Below are positions 34,601 to 47,030 of a DNA stretch of 64,000 bases, piece by piece (position 1 is the first letter of the stretch; every line of letters begins with the position of its first letter). Under the pieces are notes generated by a model. That model worked only from the letters and a program-made list of their open reading frames with translations. It was not told the origin of the DNA and ran no database searches. The DNA is from Viola odorata (lineage: Eukaryota; Streptophyta; Magnoliopsida; Malpighiales; Violaceae), in NCBI GenBank assembly GCA_963691705.1, contig OY829542.1, forward strand, positions 55,779,002-55,843,001, read 5' to 3'. A program made the translations under genes and the position numbers.

Positions 34601-36125
34601 CCTGATGCCTAGATGCACAAACTAATTTGCGTATAATGGTAACAGGGTCGATCCACGAGAGATTGAAGTATGAAATCTTGCCCTAAATGTACGATAGAAT
34701 GAAATGCACACACGGTAACATTAAAAGGAGGGTTTACTGGTCAAACAAGTCGACCAAAGATGTCGAGGGCACGATAGCTAACAAAGACGTGACTAATAAA
34801 TTAAAGGAATTAACAAGCATAAACAAAACAGATAAGGGGTAAATGAGTTAAAATCAGATAAAGAGGAATCTTAACAAGGGAATTTTCTTGGGTTGCGTCG
34901 AGATCTCGTTAGTCATCGACACACAGATAGTCTATTCTCACGTTATAGACATGCTATAGAAGCCAGGTACGTTTAGGCCTCATACTTTCCTCTTAAGAGA
35001 AACTACCCCTCATTTTCACTGTTAATAAGGCAGCCTTGATGTTGCGTCGTCCTCCTAGGCACGAAGCGGGGAGGCAATACTCACAACACCCATGAAGATA
35101 AGGAAAGACACATCTAGGGCTAGATGCCTCTCGGTTTGTCAGGCTCGCGACACCGCCCTAATCACTCACTTGCCCTAGACAGAACGGACCAAGCTAATGA
35201 CAATCCATTTAGTGTCTACTCTATTCTAAGGCTTCGCGTTAGTTATAACCAAAGAAATGACGAAAATCTAATATAGTAATTTAAAAGGTGATCAAGCTCC
35301 TAACAAAACCATCTAGATCTAGCATTAAAACAACAAATGAACAAATATAGCGAAGAGAATATATTAAACACAATTTGGTCTCGTGACTACCCTCATACAA
35401 CCCTTAAAACACCCTTGCTAAGCTAAGAACTTAGCCACTCATAACAATAAATAGCAAAACAGAATTAATATAAAGCATAAAAGGAAAGAACACAAAGTAA
35501 AAGAAAATGTGATAGCAATAAATACCGGCCAGAGCTAAAGCTCCGATTTGAAGAGTATTGTCGGTGACGGCTACAAGAAAATGGGAGTAACAAATCCCAA
35601 GAAGACTAAAGAGGAAGGTGAGCGGCTGCTCTCAAAATGATTCTATGATCTAATAATGGGTGATGTCTAAAAGCCCTAAAACTAATGTTTAAATACCCTT
35701 ACAACTCACTAGAAGACAAAAAATAGTTAGGAGAAGGGACAAAATGGGAGGACGCCCTAAAGGAATATTCCTAGGGTAGCCAAAAAGGGATCTGTGAGGA
35801 ATCCTGAGAGAATCTTACTGCGCTCATCCTTGAGGAGATGTCTGCATGTGCGGCAGCGGGTCCGGGGCAAAACATGGCTCTGGATGGCTCAAACGAAAAT
35901 TTTTGGCAAGATAACGCGACTGACATCTAGGGCTCGACAAAGGGGGAACAGCTAGGCCTCGACGCTTTGAGATTCACGGCAGAATTTCTCAAAAAAGGAG
36001 TATTTCGACATCTTTTCCTCTTTGGGCTTAGATCTGCAAAAAGTATAAAAGGAAAATTAGTAGTATCATGCCCGAGATAAGCTTATAAATATAGAGGAAA
36101 ACATACATAAAATACACTATATCAA
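34601..36125. mobile_element. Probable non-coding retroelement derivative
   Basis: A long block without coding frames but with moderately even base composition. It contains CAGGGTCGATCCACGAGAG (34646), TTGCGTCGAGATCTCGTTAG (34895), CCTCTTAAGAGAAACTACC (34989) and a tail ATAAAATACACTATATCA (36107). I recall closely similar non-coding text scattered through many plant genomes. No LTRs or gag-pol seen, so class is uncertain. Confidence 0.4.
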
Positions 36126-37106
36126 TTTGAAAGATTTTTTTCAAATTTCAATTTGTTCATTTGGAATTTGGGCTCTTCTACTTTATTTATATTTATTTCA
36201 TTTTATATTATTTTCCCCTTATCTCACTATTTTACCCATTATTTTTATTTTCCCTCATACATCCACGTAAATATGAAATTTTGATTTATTAGGTCTCTGT
36301 TTTTTCTTCCAGCAAAAAATCCCAATTGATTAGTTCTTGCTTTCTTTTATTTGGTTGGTTGGTTGCTTATATTTCACAACTTTTTCTTCTTTAATTGATG
36401 GAAACATATATGAGTGAAGAAAATTTAAGACATAACTAATATTTGAAATGATTTTTGAAATGAATATTATATTAATAAGTAAAGTATTAATCATCTACTT
36501 TACCTGTATTTTTTTTAAAAAAAAAGTGATCCTTGTACTTATATACGACTTTTAATTTTATATTGGCAGGGTCACAAATAAATAGTGATTGAATTATTCA
36601 TTTGTTTATATTATGTAAGATAATCATCGAGTTACATATATTCATTCCCAATATTACAAAAAGTGTTTTGAATGCTTGAAATTTTTTATGCAATTGTTGT
36701 ATATATATATAAGAAAAATATAATACCAAAATATCAACCGAAATTAGTATTTTAACTAAAATTAATACATTTTGTACTAATAACAAAACTGAAATACTTA
36801 TCATTACGGCATTGACAATTTTGATAGGCATACGTTGAAACAAAATGAATGCATTGTATGGTCTATTGACATATGTCATGACTATCTATGACACTCCTTC
36901 TATTCCATAGAACAGGAGGATATACGATTAACTTGTTCATTTCTTATTCTGGACATTGTGGGCATCCCCACGTGGAAGAGGCCCATTGGTGGGGTTGCTT
37001 CATTAATGTAAAGACAACCCTTATCCATATATATACCCACTTATGTCGTGCCCCAAAAAAGGAAAAAAAAAATCTGAATGGTGGAAAAATGACATAAATA
37101 TTGTAC
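36126..37106. other. AT-rich spacer
   Basis: I see no gene or element here. A short TATATATATA run lies near 36701. Confidence 0.6.
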
Positions 37107-39237
37107 TTTTTTTTTAAATAAGTAGACAATTTTATAGATGAAGCAGTCATGGCGTGCATGACAAGGCAACAGAAGAAGCTGCAGCAGCAGCTAATACCAG
37201 AAAGGAAAAACAAAGGCTGCAAAAAAAAAAAAAAAAAAAAAAAAGGTACCCGCCACAAAAATTACAACGAATGGACCAATACAGTCAATTCCTCACGCGC
37301 GTGCGACACATCGATTCTAGCCACACAGACGAGATAATCATTTGCGTGGGAGAGTAGGGAAATGTCGGCATTAAGTTCCTGATCCATCGATGCCAATTTC
37401 CAAAAATATCCCGCCCCATACGGAAGGAGCAATAGTTAACATTACTGAACACATTCTTGTTCCTTTGACTCCACAGATGCCACACCACTACGTAGATGAG
37501 CATCCGCCACATCATATTAGATTGCTTATTCCCCCAGTCTGCAAGTCCGCCCCAGCTCCTCCATAGGTCTTGCAGAGTCCTTGGGCTGCACCACGAAACC
37601 CCTGCCCACCTTAATATGAAATCCCAAACTTGGCTCGCTGGGGGGCACCGAAGAAACAAGTGGTTAGAACATTCTATAACATTAGAGCAATAAGGGCAGC
37701 TACTTTCCTCCTCGGATATGATGTTGCGACGCCTCAAGAAATTCCTAGTCGAAATCCTATCTTGCAGCGCTACCCAAATGAATGCCTCAACCCTGAACGG
37801 GACCAACTTCTGCCAACAAGATGAAAGAATGTCATTCGTCTGGCCCACGTATGTAGAGCTTTCGATGGCGTTAGCCAGCGAGCTAACCGAAAATTGCTTG
37901 GTGTTTTCGTGAGACCACACGACATCATCAACCGCACCAATCCTCCTTGGAGTCTACAACATCGCCACCATATCTGAATGTTCAGCTGCTTCCCAATCAA
38001 ACAATGCCCTACGCCAACTCCATTTCCACTCCCATGTGACTCCTCGCCACTCCCCAAATTCCGATATCTTCCCCATTTTAGCTTCCGAAAGATGATACAA
38101 TCTAGCGAAACGAAGCGCTAGGGAAACCTGACACGACCAAGTATCCCACCAGAACGTGAATGAACTCCCATCCCCTATGATCAACCTAGTGTGTGAGGTC
38201 CATTGGTGGAACCTATCACCCCCTCTACCCCAAATCGCAATGATGTCCTTCCAAGTAGGTGATAACTCTCCGAAATCTTGCTTCCACAAACTCCCCACAC
38301 TAATACATCCGTATTGAGAGCGAATGATTTCCACCCAATGCTTATTCCCCCCTTTTAATGCCCCCCAAACCCACTTGAAGAGCAGAATGTCATTTCTCAA
38401 GCTCAAATCTCTTAATCCCAACCCGCCCATCTCCGTCGGACGAGTAACCAAATCCCACTTAACCTTAGATAAACCTGGCCGACTATCCCCCCACTCCAAA
38501 GGAACTGCCGCATAATCTGCTCACATTTCTTAGTGATCCCTCTCGGCATTTTGAAAATCGACATGAGATAAAACGGGAGGCTAGCTAGCGCAGATTTAAT
38601 CAGCGTAATACGTCCTCCCAAGGACAGGAGAGGCCATTTCCATGTTGCTAGTTTCTCACGCATCTTCCTTAATAATCCCGACCAATTTGAAAGCCTCCTC
38701 GGATTCATACCAACAGTTGATCCAAGGTAACTAAAAGGCAAAGTCTCATACCTGCAACCTGCTCGGCGCGTCATAACCTCTCCTAGTGGCCTGTAGAGAT
38801 TTACCCCGACCAAGGTGCTCTTATGGTAGTTTACTTTCAAACCCGAGAAAGCGTCAAACCATCGGAGGATCCCTTTGACATTTTGCACTTCTTCTTCATC
38901 ATTATTCACAAAAATCAATGTGTCGTCTGCAAACTGAAGGTGGGTTACAATCCACCCCGATGACCCTCTAATCCCCCGAAGAATCCCACGGTCGTGAGCA
39001 CGAGTAAGTAGAAGGTGAAGCCTTTCCACCGCAATGTTAAATAAAAAAGGAGACAAAGAGCATCCTTGGCGCAGGCCTCTGCTCACTCCAAACTCCGCTG
39101 AAGGGGACCCATTGATCAACACAAACACTCTAGCTGAACTTAAGCACTGGTGAATCCAACCCATCCATGTCTGGCTAAAACCCATGTACTTCAAGACGTC
39201 GAACAAATAAGACCACTCCACAGAGTCATATGCCTTC
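37107..39237 (-). mobile_element. 5'-truncated LINE (L1 type) with broken ORF2
   Basis: Minus strand. The element starts abruptly inside the reverse transcriptase at AYDSVEW (39237), the usual 5' truncation of LINEs, and ends with an A run (T run at 37107-37116 on plus). Reverse transcriptase shows SRGLRQGCSLSPFLF and the catalytic FADDTLIF. Further down is the zf-RVT zinc-binding region (CPYC then HLFLRC). There is one frame shift between 38412 and 38499 and one in-frame stop near 37954. An internal T-run (A22 at 37219-37242 on plus) sits in the 3' untranslated region. The 3' region shares several phrases with the second LINE at 62346, so they belong to one family. Confidence 0.88.
37285..39221 (-). 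pseudogene. LINE ORF2: reverse transcriptase and zf-RVT region, frame-shifted
   Basis: Three frame segments: 38412-39221 (reverse transcriptase, catalytic FADD, then thumb region KLATWKWPLLSLGGRITLIKSAL), 37954-38499 (WGALKGGNKHWVEIIR type connecting region, WWDTWSC) and 37285-37920 (zinc-binding CPYC...HLFLRC, then LW..RN.VF). The first two overlap in different frames; the second and third share a frame but are parted by a stop. The endonuclease domain is absent. The protein would copy LINE RNA at the target site. Confidence 0.88.
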
Positions 39238-39240
39238 GTA

Positions 39241-39640
39241 CTTAATAAATAATTTTTTCATATAACAAAAAAAGATTAATTCTGTCCGCTAAAAAAATGA
39301 ACACTTCAAATAAATGATTAATAAAAGGTTGCAGTCCAACTTTAGTCCAAAAACGAAATTGCAGTTCAACTCGTTAACGTAAAATTATGAATTCAATTTT
39401 TAATATTATAATAATAATTAATAATATAACTAAATTTATTTTAAAATAAATAAATAAATAAACAATATCTTTTTTTTATTAAATATACTGAGTAAATATT
39501 GTGCTCTTAATAAATAATTTCTTCATATTCTAAATAAAGATTAATAGACAATATCCCTTTTGGATTTAAAAGGACCAATTAAGGATGAATTTTAATTCGC
39601 TAAAAAACTAAATGCTACTAATAAATAATTCCTTCATATA
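39241..39640. repeat. Dispersed short repeat, three copies
   Basis: TTAATAAATAATTTYTTCATAT-like text occurs at about 39242, 39509 and 39620. The first copy is directly at the truncated LINE end. Confidence 0.5.
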
Positions 39641-40275
39641 CAGGAATTACATCAATCATCTTTTGGTAGAAAATTCATAATTGAAAATAAATTATAGTGT
39701 CATCCCAATAGTATAACAAAGTAAAACAAAATTAATTTCAAAATTAGCTGGTTATAGTTTTTTTTTTGTGCCGAAGTACAGTGACTTACCTGGTTATATA
39801 TATTTTAAGGAATTCATTTGTAATAATTTATGGGATTCGAACCTCAAATTTGTTAAAAAATAAATGATTTTTCTCATGACTATTTTAGCATCAACGATCA
39901 AGAAATCAATATTGGAACCTCAATTTAATTTTTCACTGAGTTTTTCCTCATAATCAAATCTCACTCATTTTGTTTAATATGCATCCTTTATTTGTTATTC
40001 TAGGTCTTGAAATACATTTACTATTTACTCAATTCAATTTTTTCTTGGTTTTGAAACCACCACTTTTACTGTTTTCACCTGATTAACTAAGATTAAATCA
40101 GTTTTCATTATCTCTGTGTAATGATCATTTTCCATTATCTACAGTCCCTTTTAGAAGTTTAGTGCTAGTTGCAATTGAATTATTTTTGACGATATCGACG
40201 GCCGATCAGTTGTCATAGCTCAAAAATTATATTTAATATATATAATATATCCTAGTTATGTCGAATATGTTAAAC
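39641..40275. other. AT-rich spacer with a possible SINE
   Basis: On the minus strand, AGGTTCGAATCCC (near 39836-39848) matches a polymerase III B box, with a weak A-box candidate about 50 bp before it. Otherwise nothing recognised. Confidence 0.3.
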
Positions 40276-41343
40276 TAGGGGTGTACATTTGACCCGTCCA
40301 ACCCGACTCGACCCGTATAACCGACGTAATCGACCCGCGAAAAGAATTGATCCATCTAACCCGCCTATATACAGATACATAACCGATCCATCTAACCCGC
40401 CCATATACAGATACATAACCGACCCGTTAAATTCGGTGGTGGGTCGGTTCGCGGGTCGAATTTTTTAAAATCGCTTATAACCAACCCGACCCGTCAATTA
40501 ACCCTAACTATATAAGCATCTCTTTCTCCCGATTTCATTTTCTTCTTTCCCAATTCTGGTTGCAGTTTTCTCCCGATTTCATTTTCGAACCAGTCTCTTG
40601 ACTTGTCAATTGAACCAACCATAAACTTCAATTTCAATATCTACCAATTATTTGAAGTCATCCTTCTGTAAAGAAAAAAAACCATTCGATCCAAATTAAA
40701 TTAATTCAATCTCCTGCCAAATCCAAATTAATTCAATCCTCTCAAAATCAATTTCAAAAACCCATATTCATCTCTCTGCCAAATTAAATCCAGATCGAGC
40801 ATCTGTCCAATTAAATCCTCGCCAAACCATTCTCTGCCAAAAATCAAAAATCAAACCATTCAACCACCACCATCACTGCCAACCACCCTCACCGCCGACC
40901 ATCTCACCCGATCTCCTTGCTGGCATCATCATCAACAACCGATCCACCACACAGCTCCATCAAAACCAAAAACATTGAATCTCCAAACCACCATCAATTC
41001 TTGGTGTTGTACCTGTGGTCGAAAATAAAAGAATGAAAGAAAATAGAAGAGAGGAGAGTGAGGGCTGCGCAGAAGAGAGAAAAGAAAGAAAGAAAGAAAG
41101 AAAGAAAGAAAAGTGAGGGTTGCGCAGGGAAGGAAGAAAAGAGAAAAGGAAAAAGGAAAAAAGAAAAGAAACGAGAAAAGAAAGAGAGGAATGTGCTTCA
41201 ACCCAAGAAAAATGAGAAGAACCTGCCAACCCGTGGTTATATTAGTGAAAATCGACTCAAACCGACTCAAACCGACCCGCTTAATTTCTGACGGGTTGGT
41301 AGCGGTTTTGGACTATAACCAACCCGACCCGTGTACATCCTTA
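40276..41343. mobile_element. Non-autonomous hAT element
   Basis: 1,068 bp. The left end TAGGGGTGTACA is matched by the inverted right end (revcomp TAAGGATGTACA). Flanks are TGTTAAAC (40268-40275) and TATTAAAC (41344-41351), an 8-bp target duplication with one mismatch. Near both ends CGACCCG, CCAACCCGACCCG and AACCGACCCG are repeated many times, like the subterminal transposase-binding sites of hAT elements. The middle has Pro/His-codon-like CCACCACC text and a GAAA-rich run (41082-41200). No transposase frame. Confidence 0.85.
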
Positions 41344-41529
41344 TATTAAACTATGTTTATTATAAATAAGGTAACACAATCATAGGTTTTCAATTGTAAA
41401 CCAATAGAGAAATTATGTTTCTGTAGTAGAGATACACGCAACTTGATCCATCATTCATTGTAAATTTTGTAAAGATCATTAGAAGAAGTAATTATGTAGG
41501 GCTTAGTTAGATCAAATTTATAAACATAA

Positions 41530-42010
41530 GAAAAAATATGAGATTCCAGCAATGTAAGAATTTGATTAAAAATCTTTTAGGAACACTTGGATTAAATTAA
41601 TTAGATTGATAATCTTTTACGAATATGGAGACTGAGTTTGATTGAAAATATTTTACAAACATGGAGAGTAAATTAATTAGATTGAGAATTTTTTATAAAA
41701 TTGAGGACTAATTAATTACTCCCTCTGTTTTTGAATAATTGACTCTTTGAAATAGTAACAAAAAATATAACAAATACCAAAAAGTCAAGTAAAGTGAACA
41801 GTAACAAAAAGTACAAAAGTGACGATTATTCGAAAATGGAGGGAGTAGATTGAAAAAAATTATGAATATGGGAACTGAGTTTGATTAAAAAACTTTTATG
41901 AGCACGAAACCTAAAGTAATTAAATTGTAAATCTTTTATAAATATTGAAACTAAATTATTAATGCAGAAATTTGGTTGGAAATCTTTTACGAGTATATTG
42001 ATTAAATTAA
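41530..42010. repeat. Diverged tandem repeat interrupted by a MITE
   Basis: At least seven units of roughly 50-60 bp share AATCTTTTACGAATATGGAGACTGAGTTTGATT-like text (41520, 41565, 41612, 41662, then 41850, 41905, 41960). The Stowaway-like MITE at 41719-41845 splits the array. Confidence 0.7.
41719..41845. mobile_element. Stowaway-like MITE
   Basis: 127 bp from CTCCCTCTGTTTTTGAATAATT to ATTATTCGAAAATGGAGGGAG, an inverted pair, flanked by TA on both sides (41717-41718, 41846-41847). Confidence 0.88.
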
Positions 42011-42536
42011 TTAATAAATACTAGTTTAAAAAAATGACGTGATCAATTTTATGGGCGAACCGAGGGGAACAATGATTTCACTTTAGATAGATAGGAATAT
42101 AGAGATATCCATCGAACAACTAATAAAAGAAATAAAATAGAGGAGGACATGTTTGTAATAAAAGAAATCGGAAATAGGATCCTGACATTGCATATTGTCT
42201 TGTTTGTGGCTAGTTATTATAATGTAGACATATGTGCATAATAGAAAAACATTGTTGATATGAAATTGACAAATTAACATATTTAAAAATAACAATATAT
42301 ATTCATTAAGTTTTTATTGCTAGTTTTTGTGCCAGACTAAATTTAAACGAGATTAATTTTCAATCAGAAAAATAAAAAGAATACTCGAATAGAAAAAAAA
42401 ACTGAATAAATAAATAAATTAAGGTATCACATTACAATTAGAAGGTAGTTTTTCCTTTTAGAAATTGGGCTAAGACAAAACCCTTTCTCACTCTTTCGAG
42501 ATTTTTTTTAGAAAAATCCTCTCATTCTTTTCTTTA
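42011..42536. other. AT-rich spacer
   Basis: No gene recognised. The last part (about 42440-42536) continues on the other side of the PIF/Harbinger element at 45137. Confidence 0.6.
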
Positions 42537-45136
42537 TGCTTTGTATGGGAATCAAAGTGCACGGAGTAAAAGAGGGGAAATTTAATAAAAGAAAGGGAAG
42601 GGAAGGAGAGTAAGGGAAGTTTTAAAAAAGTTCCCTTGTATGGCTGCATATTTTATATACAAGGGAAAAGGAAGTAAATTTTAATATTGGTGTATGGCAA
42701 CATGGATGGAAAGGAAAGGAAATTTAATTGTTTTTACCACTTTACCCTTATTGTCAATTCAGATTATTCTAATTAAAATTTTCATTTTTACCTTATGAAA
42801 CACATAAGAAACAATCATCCAAAAATACTCTTTTACCTTATGAAACACATCAACAATCATCCAAAATGAAGATAAGACAAAACTTTAGGCAGAATTCATT
42901 CTAATAATGTTTAGTAGATAGAATCTAAAAATTGTCTCAAAAGATAACATAGAGCTATAATATCCACTGTTAAAATCCAGCTAACAGAATAAAAAGGACA
43001 GCAAAACTTGAGAAACAGACTCGAAGCACGGAATTGGGCAATGACTACAATCTGATGTACCAAACATTTGGTGCATCAAATAATCCTTGCGCTCTGATAC
43101 TGGACATCCAAAAAATTTCCTTACCCTTGTAGCCTCTTCTGTGAGAAAGTCATAGGCTTTATAGCGAACATGAGCCTCAACTCTAATTCTCAGCAGCTCT
43201 TCATACACTTCTTCCTCCTAATAAACACGCAACCGTGTTTTTTTTGCAATTTCATTCCCTTTTGCAAGTTGTTTAGCAATACTTTCAAGAGCAACGCTCA
43301 CTTCCGAATAATCCTGTCGACTGGTCTTTCGCTTTCGCTTTTGCTTATTTGGAGATGTCACTGAGTGACTTTCTGTATTAACTTGTGGAGTGGGAGTTAG
43401 ATTTGGAGTCACTGGTTCACTTTCATGTACATCGAAATCATCAAAATTCTCTAGAGAAAATTCTTGGCTAGCAACTCCACGATTAATGTCTTCAATATTA
43501 TTGTTCATTGTCCGAGTACCATCCTTCATTTTTGCCCAACGACTTGCTTTCTCCTTCGCAGTCTCAGCATAATCACCTGTTGCTCTATCTTTCGCATAAA
43601 GCGAAAGTAACTTATCGTAGTGAAGAATTTCAGCATTCATGAACTTCTTTGCATGAGGATGTGCCTGTAAAAGAATAAAATGAGAAGAGACAAATATATT
43701 AAACAATTTCCTATAAATGTTATGCTAAAAATGTCATATTAAAATTTAAACGTGTTTTTACCTCGATTAATTTTTCCCAAACCTCAGGCTCTGCATCAAA
43801 CTTTTTGGTTATAGGACTCTAAGAAAAACCACTTGTATGCTTGAAAATATCATAAAATTGTGTGATTTTTTTTTTTATATACTTGATGCGGTTTTTCACT
43901 TTTTCCTTGTCAACTTCAAGAACTCCTGTTTTTTCACGAACTTCTTTAACTACATCATTCAGCCCTTGAGTAGTAAAAACACCATCAATTTTTGCACCAT
44001 TTCTGTCTTCGTACACAAGAGCGTCAATTAAAACTTCATCCATGTATTTTGTCCATCGCATTAAGTCTCTTTTTCCGACATCCTTCTCTTGTATTGCCAT
44101 TATGTCTATTGCAAAACATGTACAAAAAATCATATATAAGGGACCTATCTATATGGAAGTGTGCAGGTGTAGAACAACTTATGAATTTTAGAAAGTAACA
44201 ACTACCAAAAGAAGTCAGGAAGTAAACTATTCAATTAGTGCTAAGATTCATATAAAATAAAAGCCAATTACTGATAAATATTTCATTGCAACAACTCACA
44301 ATAATCAGTTCTTCACAGTTTATATGACTGAATGTTTCCGCAAGATTCTCTTAGCTGATCAACAGGACTAAGAAGCATTTTCCAATTAGTATTCATTTTT
44401 TGCATCGGAGGACAACCTATCCAAGTATTAGGTGTTCTTCATATCTCTCTCAAAAGAAATACTTGTTTCAGCCGAATGAATAAAATTCACCTAACTTGGA
44501 CATGTACTCGTTTTGGAAACCCATCTATAAAAGTATATGTGTTGCAAATACGTAAAACAGTCTAGGTCTTCTATGATCATGTAATTGAGCCAAGGAACAA
44601 ACAAATTTGAGTCATGGGACATCAAAAATCAGATACAACAATAGGATTGACTAGGAAGATCATATAATCTTTTGTTACACAAGGCGTGTCTATCATATGG
44701 GAATGAATAAATAGAACAAATGCAAGATCAAAAATATAGGTGACCCAAAGACAGAAGGAAATACCTGGATATGAAGCTGCACAGATTACCTTCAGTAGGA
44801 GAAACACATAAATCGATTGGATACCATGGAGTAGAGATGGAAAAAGAAGCAGCTGCTATTGAAGAAAAGAAAACTCTGGAATAAAAAAACGTGAAAACCT
44901 AGCCAGGATAATATTGGAATATTTTTTTATTTCCCTTTAGTTACTTCCTTTTCCTCCCATATGTGGGAGGAAATATTTTGTGGGCCCTGAAGGAAATTTT
45001 TACAATTTATTTACTCTGTATTCCCTTACTTTACTTTTAATTCCCTTGCATTTTTTTTCCCCATATAAGGGAAATTTTAAAAATTTCCTTCCCTTCCCCT
45101 TCCTTACCCCTCTGATCCCTCTTCCCATACATAGGC
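42537..45136 (-). mobile_element. PIF/Harbinger-type element carrying only its Myb-like gene
   Basis: 2,600 bp flanked by TTA (42534-42536 and 45137-45139), the target of PIF/Harbinger elements. Terminal repeats are imperfect: TGCTTTGTATGGGAA on the left against GCCTATGTATGGGAA inverted on the right. Inside both ends are long GGGAAGGGAAGG/AAATTTCC-type subterminal repeats. The Myb/SANT-like gene lies in the middle on the minus strand. I see no DDE transposase, so the element would depend on another copy. Confidence 0.82.
42981..44100 (-). pseudogene. Myb/SANT-like protein of a PIF/Harbinger element, broken by two TAG stops
   Basis: Two exons on the minus strand. Exon 1 starts at ATG 44100 (MAIQEKDVGKRDLMRWT) and carries the Myb_DNA-bind_3 trihelix-like pattern (MRWTKYMDEVLIDALV, GLNDVVKEVREKTG, VKNRIKYIKKK). 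A TAG (43819-43821) stands where the family usually has Trp, then PITKKFDAEPEVWEKLIE continues to a donor near 43761. Exon 2 starts AHPHAKKFMN (about 43664) and is open to a second TAG (43218-43220), past which YEELLRI and RKFFGCPVSERKDYL continue in frame. In these transposons the Myb-like protein works with the transposase in DNA binding and nuclear entry. As read, this copy is not functional. Confidence 0.85.
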
Positions 45137-45207
45137 TTAGTGAGACTCTCTAGTTTTCAGGGGTAACTTTTCATCCCTCTCCACATGAGGAGGGAAACAC
45201 CTTCCAC

Positions 45208-45886
45208 CAGAGGCGGAGCCTCATAGGGGCCGCCCCAAACTTTTCAAATTTTTTTTAATATATACATTGTTGGTTCGGTTCGAGTCGATGATACGAGCAA
45301 TTTCACCTAAAAATGAATAAAAATTAGAACCGAAATTGTTAAAGTGTGGAATAAAATAAAACAAAATAATTAGTACACAGTAAGCGACGAAAAGTCCGCT
45401 CTATAGTTTGATAAAAATTCGCTCATAAACGATAAAAGTTCGAACGTAAGAGATAAAAATTTTAAAAATTTTAAACCCAACCCAAAGCCCAACCCAAATT
45501 TTAAACCCAACCCACACCCAAATCCTTTCAATTAAATTCCAAATCCTCATTTCCCAAATTATCACTACCAATAAACCTGTGCCAAAGCCAATTCAAACTT
45601 TGCCGAAATCCAATCCCTTCATTTAATTCAATTTCTACACCAAATCATCACATATCGATCACCCTCTCAATCTCTATCACCCTCTCAATCTCTCATTCAA
45701 TTCCAATCCTAAAGTTTATCTAAATATTTGTTATTTAGTGACGGATACAAATACTCTTAAATATTTTTTCAATTTTTCATTCAGCTCGCTTGCCTTCCCT
45801 TTAAAATACTAAAAAAAAAAAAATCGGGGGCAGCAGATCCATGACTGATCTCACCCCCCAAACATCGAGGGCAGGATCCGCCACTG
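45208..45886. mobile_element. Non-autonomous hAT element with perfect target duplication
   Basis: 679 bp. Ends are CAGAGGCGGAGCC and GGATCCGCCACTG, inverted copies with two mismatches. CCTTCCAC stands on both sides (45200-45207 and 45887-45894), a perfect 8-bp hAT target duplication. Inside is AT-rich non-coding DNA with repeated AAACCCAACCCA text. The ends resemble the hAT remnant at 20321. Confidence 0.93.
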
Positions 45887-45894
45887 CCTTCCAC

Positions 45895-47030
45895 CGTCCC
45901 AGATCCCACTACGGTAAGAATCAAAGAATGAGTTCTTTTGCCTTATTGTTTGCCCTATAAAACCCTCTATTTAAATCAACAACAAATGAAGTTTCAATGG
46001 GAAGGAGGATGATTTCTCTCTTGGAGTGTGGCCTCGTTTTCTCTTATTCTGGATTGTTGTTCGCTACGGTTGGATATGCACGAAACCTCAGTTTAGGAAT
46101 GATTTAAAATTTAAGTTAATTTCCTAAACACAAAAATTCTAAATATATTTTATTAACTTTATAATTTTCTAAGATGGTTTCTCTATATAATTTTTTATAT
46201 TAAAAATAAAAAATGGAAGTTTATATGGTCCCCCCCCCCCCCCCCACACACACAGAAAAATTTAGTCTAGCAGCACCACTGGGTCTTGGGTGTGGTTGTC
46301 TTGGTCTTCTTGGTTCGAGTAAGGGACAAGTTGTTTAGATCTGAACAGAAGAGGACTTAAGGGTTGATAGTTGGCACGAAGTTCAAGATTTGGACCTCTA
46401 GTCTGGTTTGTTTTGGTGGTTCTTATGGGTTAGTGACGTCAGGTAGTGTATCCCCATAATGGTCGTCATGGTAGTTTTGGCAGCGATAGTGGAGACTACA
46501 ACAACAACTGGGATGGGGGAGATTTCTAGGGGTTTGACGAGCTTCTTTGTGATATTTTGAGTCTTCTTCGACTAAAGAGTACGCTTGGTGTAGGTTGTGG
46601 AGGTCTTGAGGGTGTTTGTTGTGCATTATCACGTTGTTGCTTCGACGATCTTAGTTTGATTTCCCTTGCTTTCCGTTTGAAATGGATGCGTCTGACTCCT
46701 ACTTTAGGTTATGGAGGTCCAACTCTTCTCTTCCAGGTTTCTTGTTACAATTTTTTTATTCGATGTTGATTTGGGTAACGTTGGAGTTCTTTCTCCTGAT
46801 ATTGACGACAATGATAACTATTTTAAAGCCTCTCAAAGGTTGTCTCTACCCTTTATTTTTGTATTGGGATTTTGTGGGCTTTTGAAACTGGGCTAGTTAT
46901 AGTGTCCAACTTTTGCTTTCTTTGTATTGGGACTAAGGTTGGAACTATTTTTTCAACTTCGTATTTCGATATAGGTCACTTGATTGTAATCCTTTAATGA
47001 ATTTTGTCTGGTTGAATAATATCAAGCGCA
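45895..47030. other. Older repeat or lost gene, unclassified
   Basis: Moderate GC content with short open frames that I do not recognise. A run of C (about 46231-46250) followed by CACACACA is a microsatellite. The end (near 46995, TTTAATGAATTTTGTCTGG) recalls a retroelement 3' end. This DNA appears to continue left across the two transposons nested at 42537-45136 and 45208-45886. Confidence 0.35.

Noticed and set aside
41058..41349. Lys/Glu-rich plus-strand frames
   Set aside because: They come from a GAAA-type simple repeat inside a hAT element.
46557..46896. Small plus-strand frames near the C-run
   Set aside because: Three overlapping frames without any recognised feature; more likely chance.
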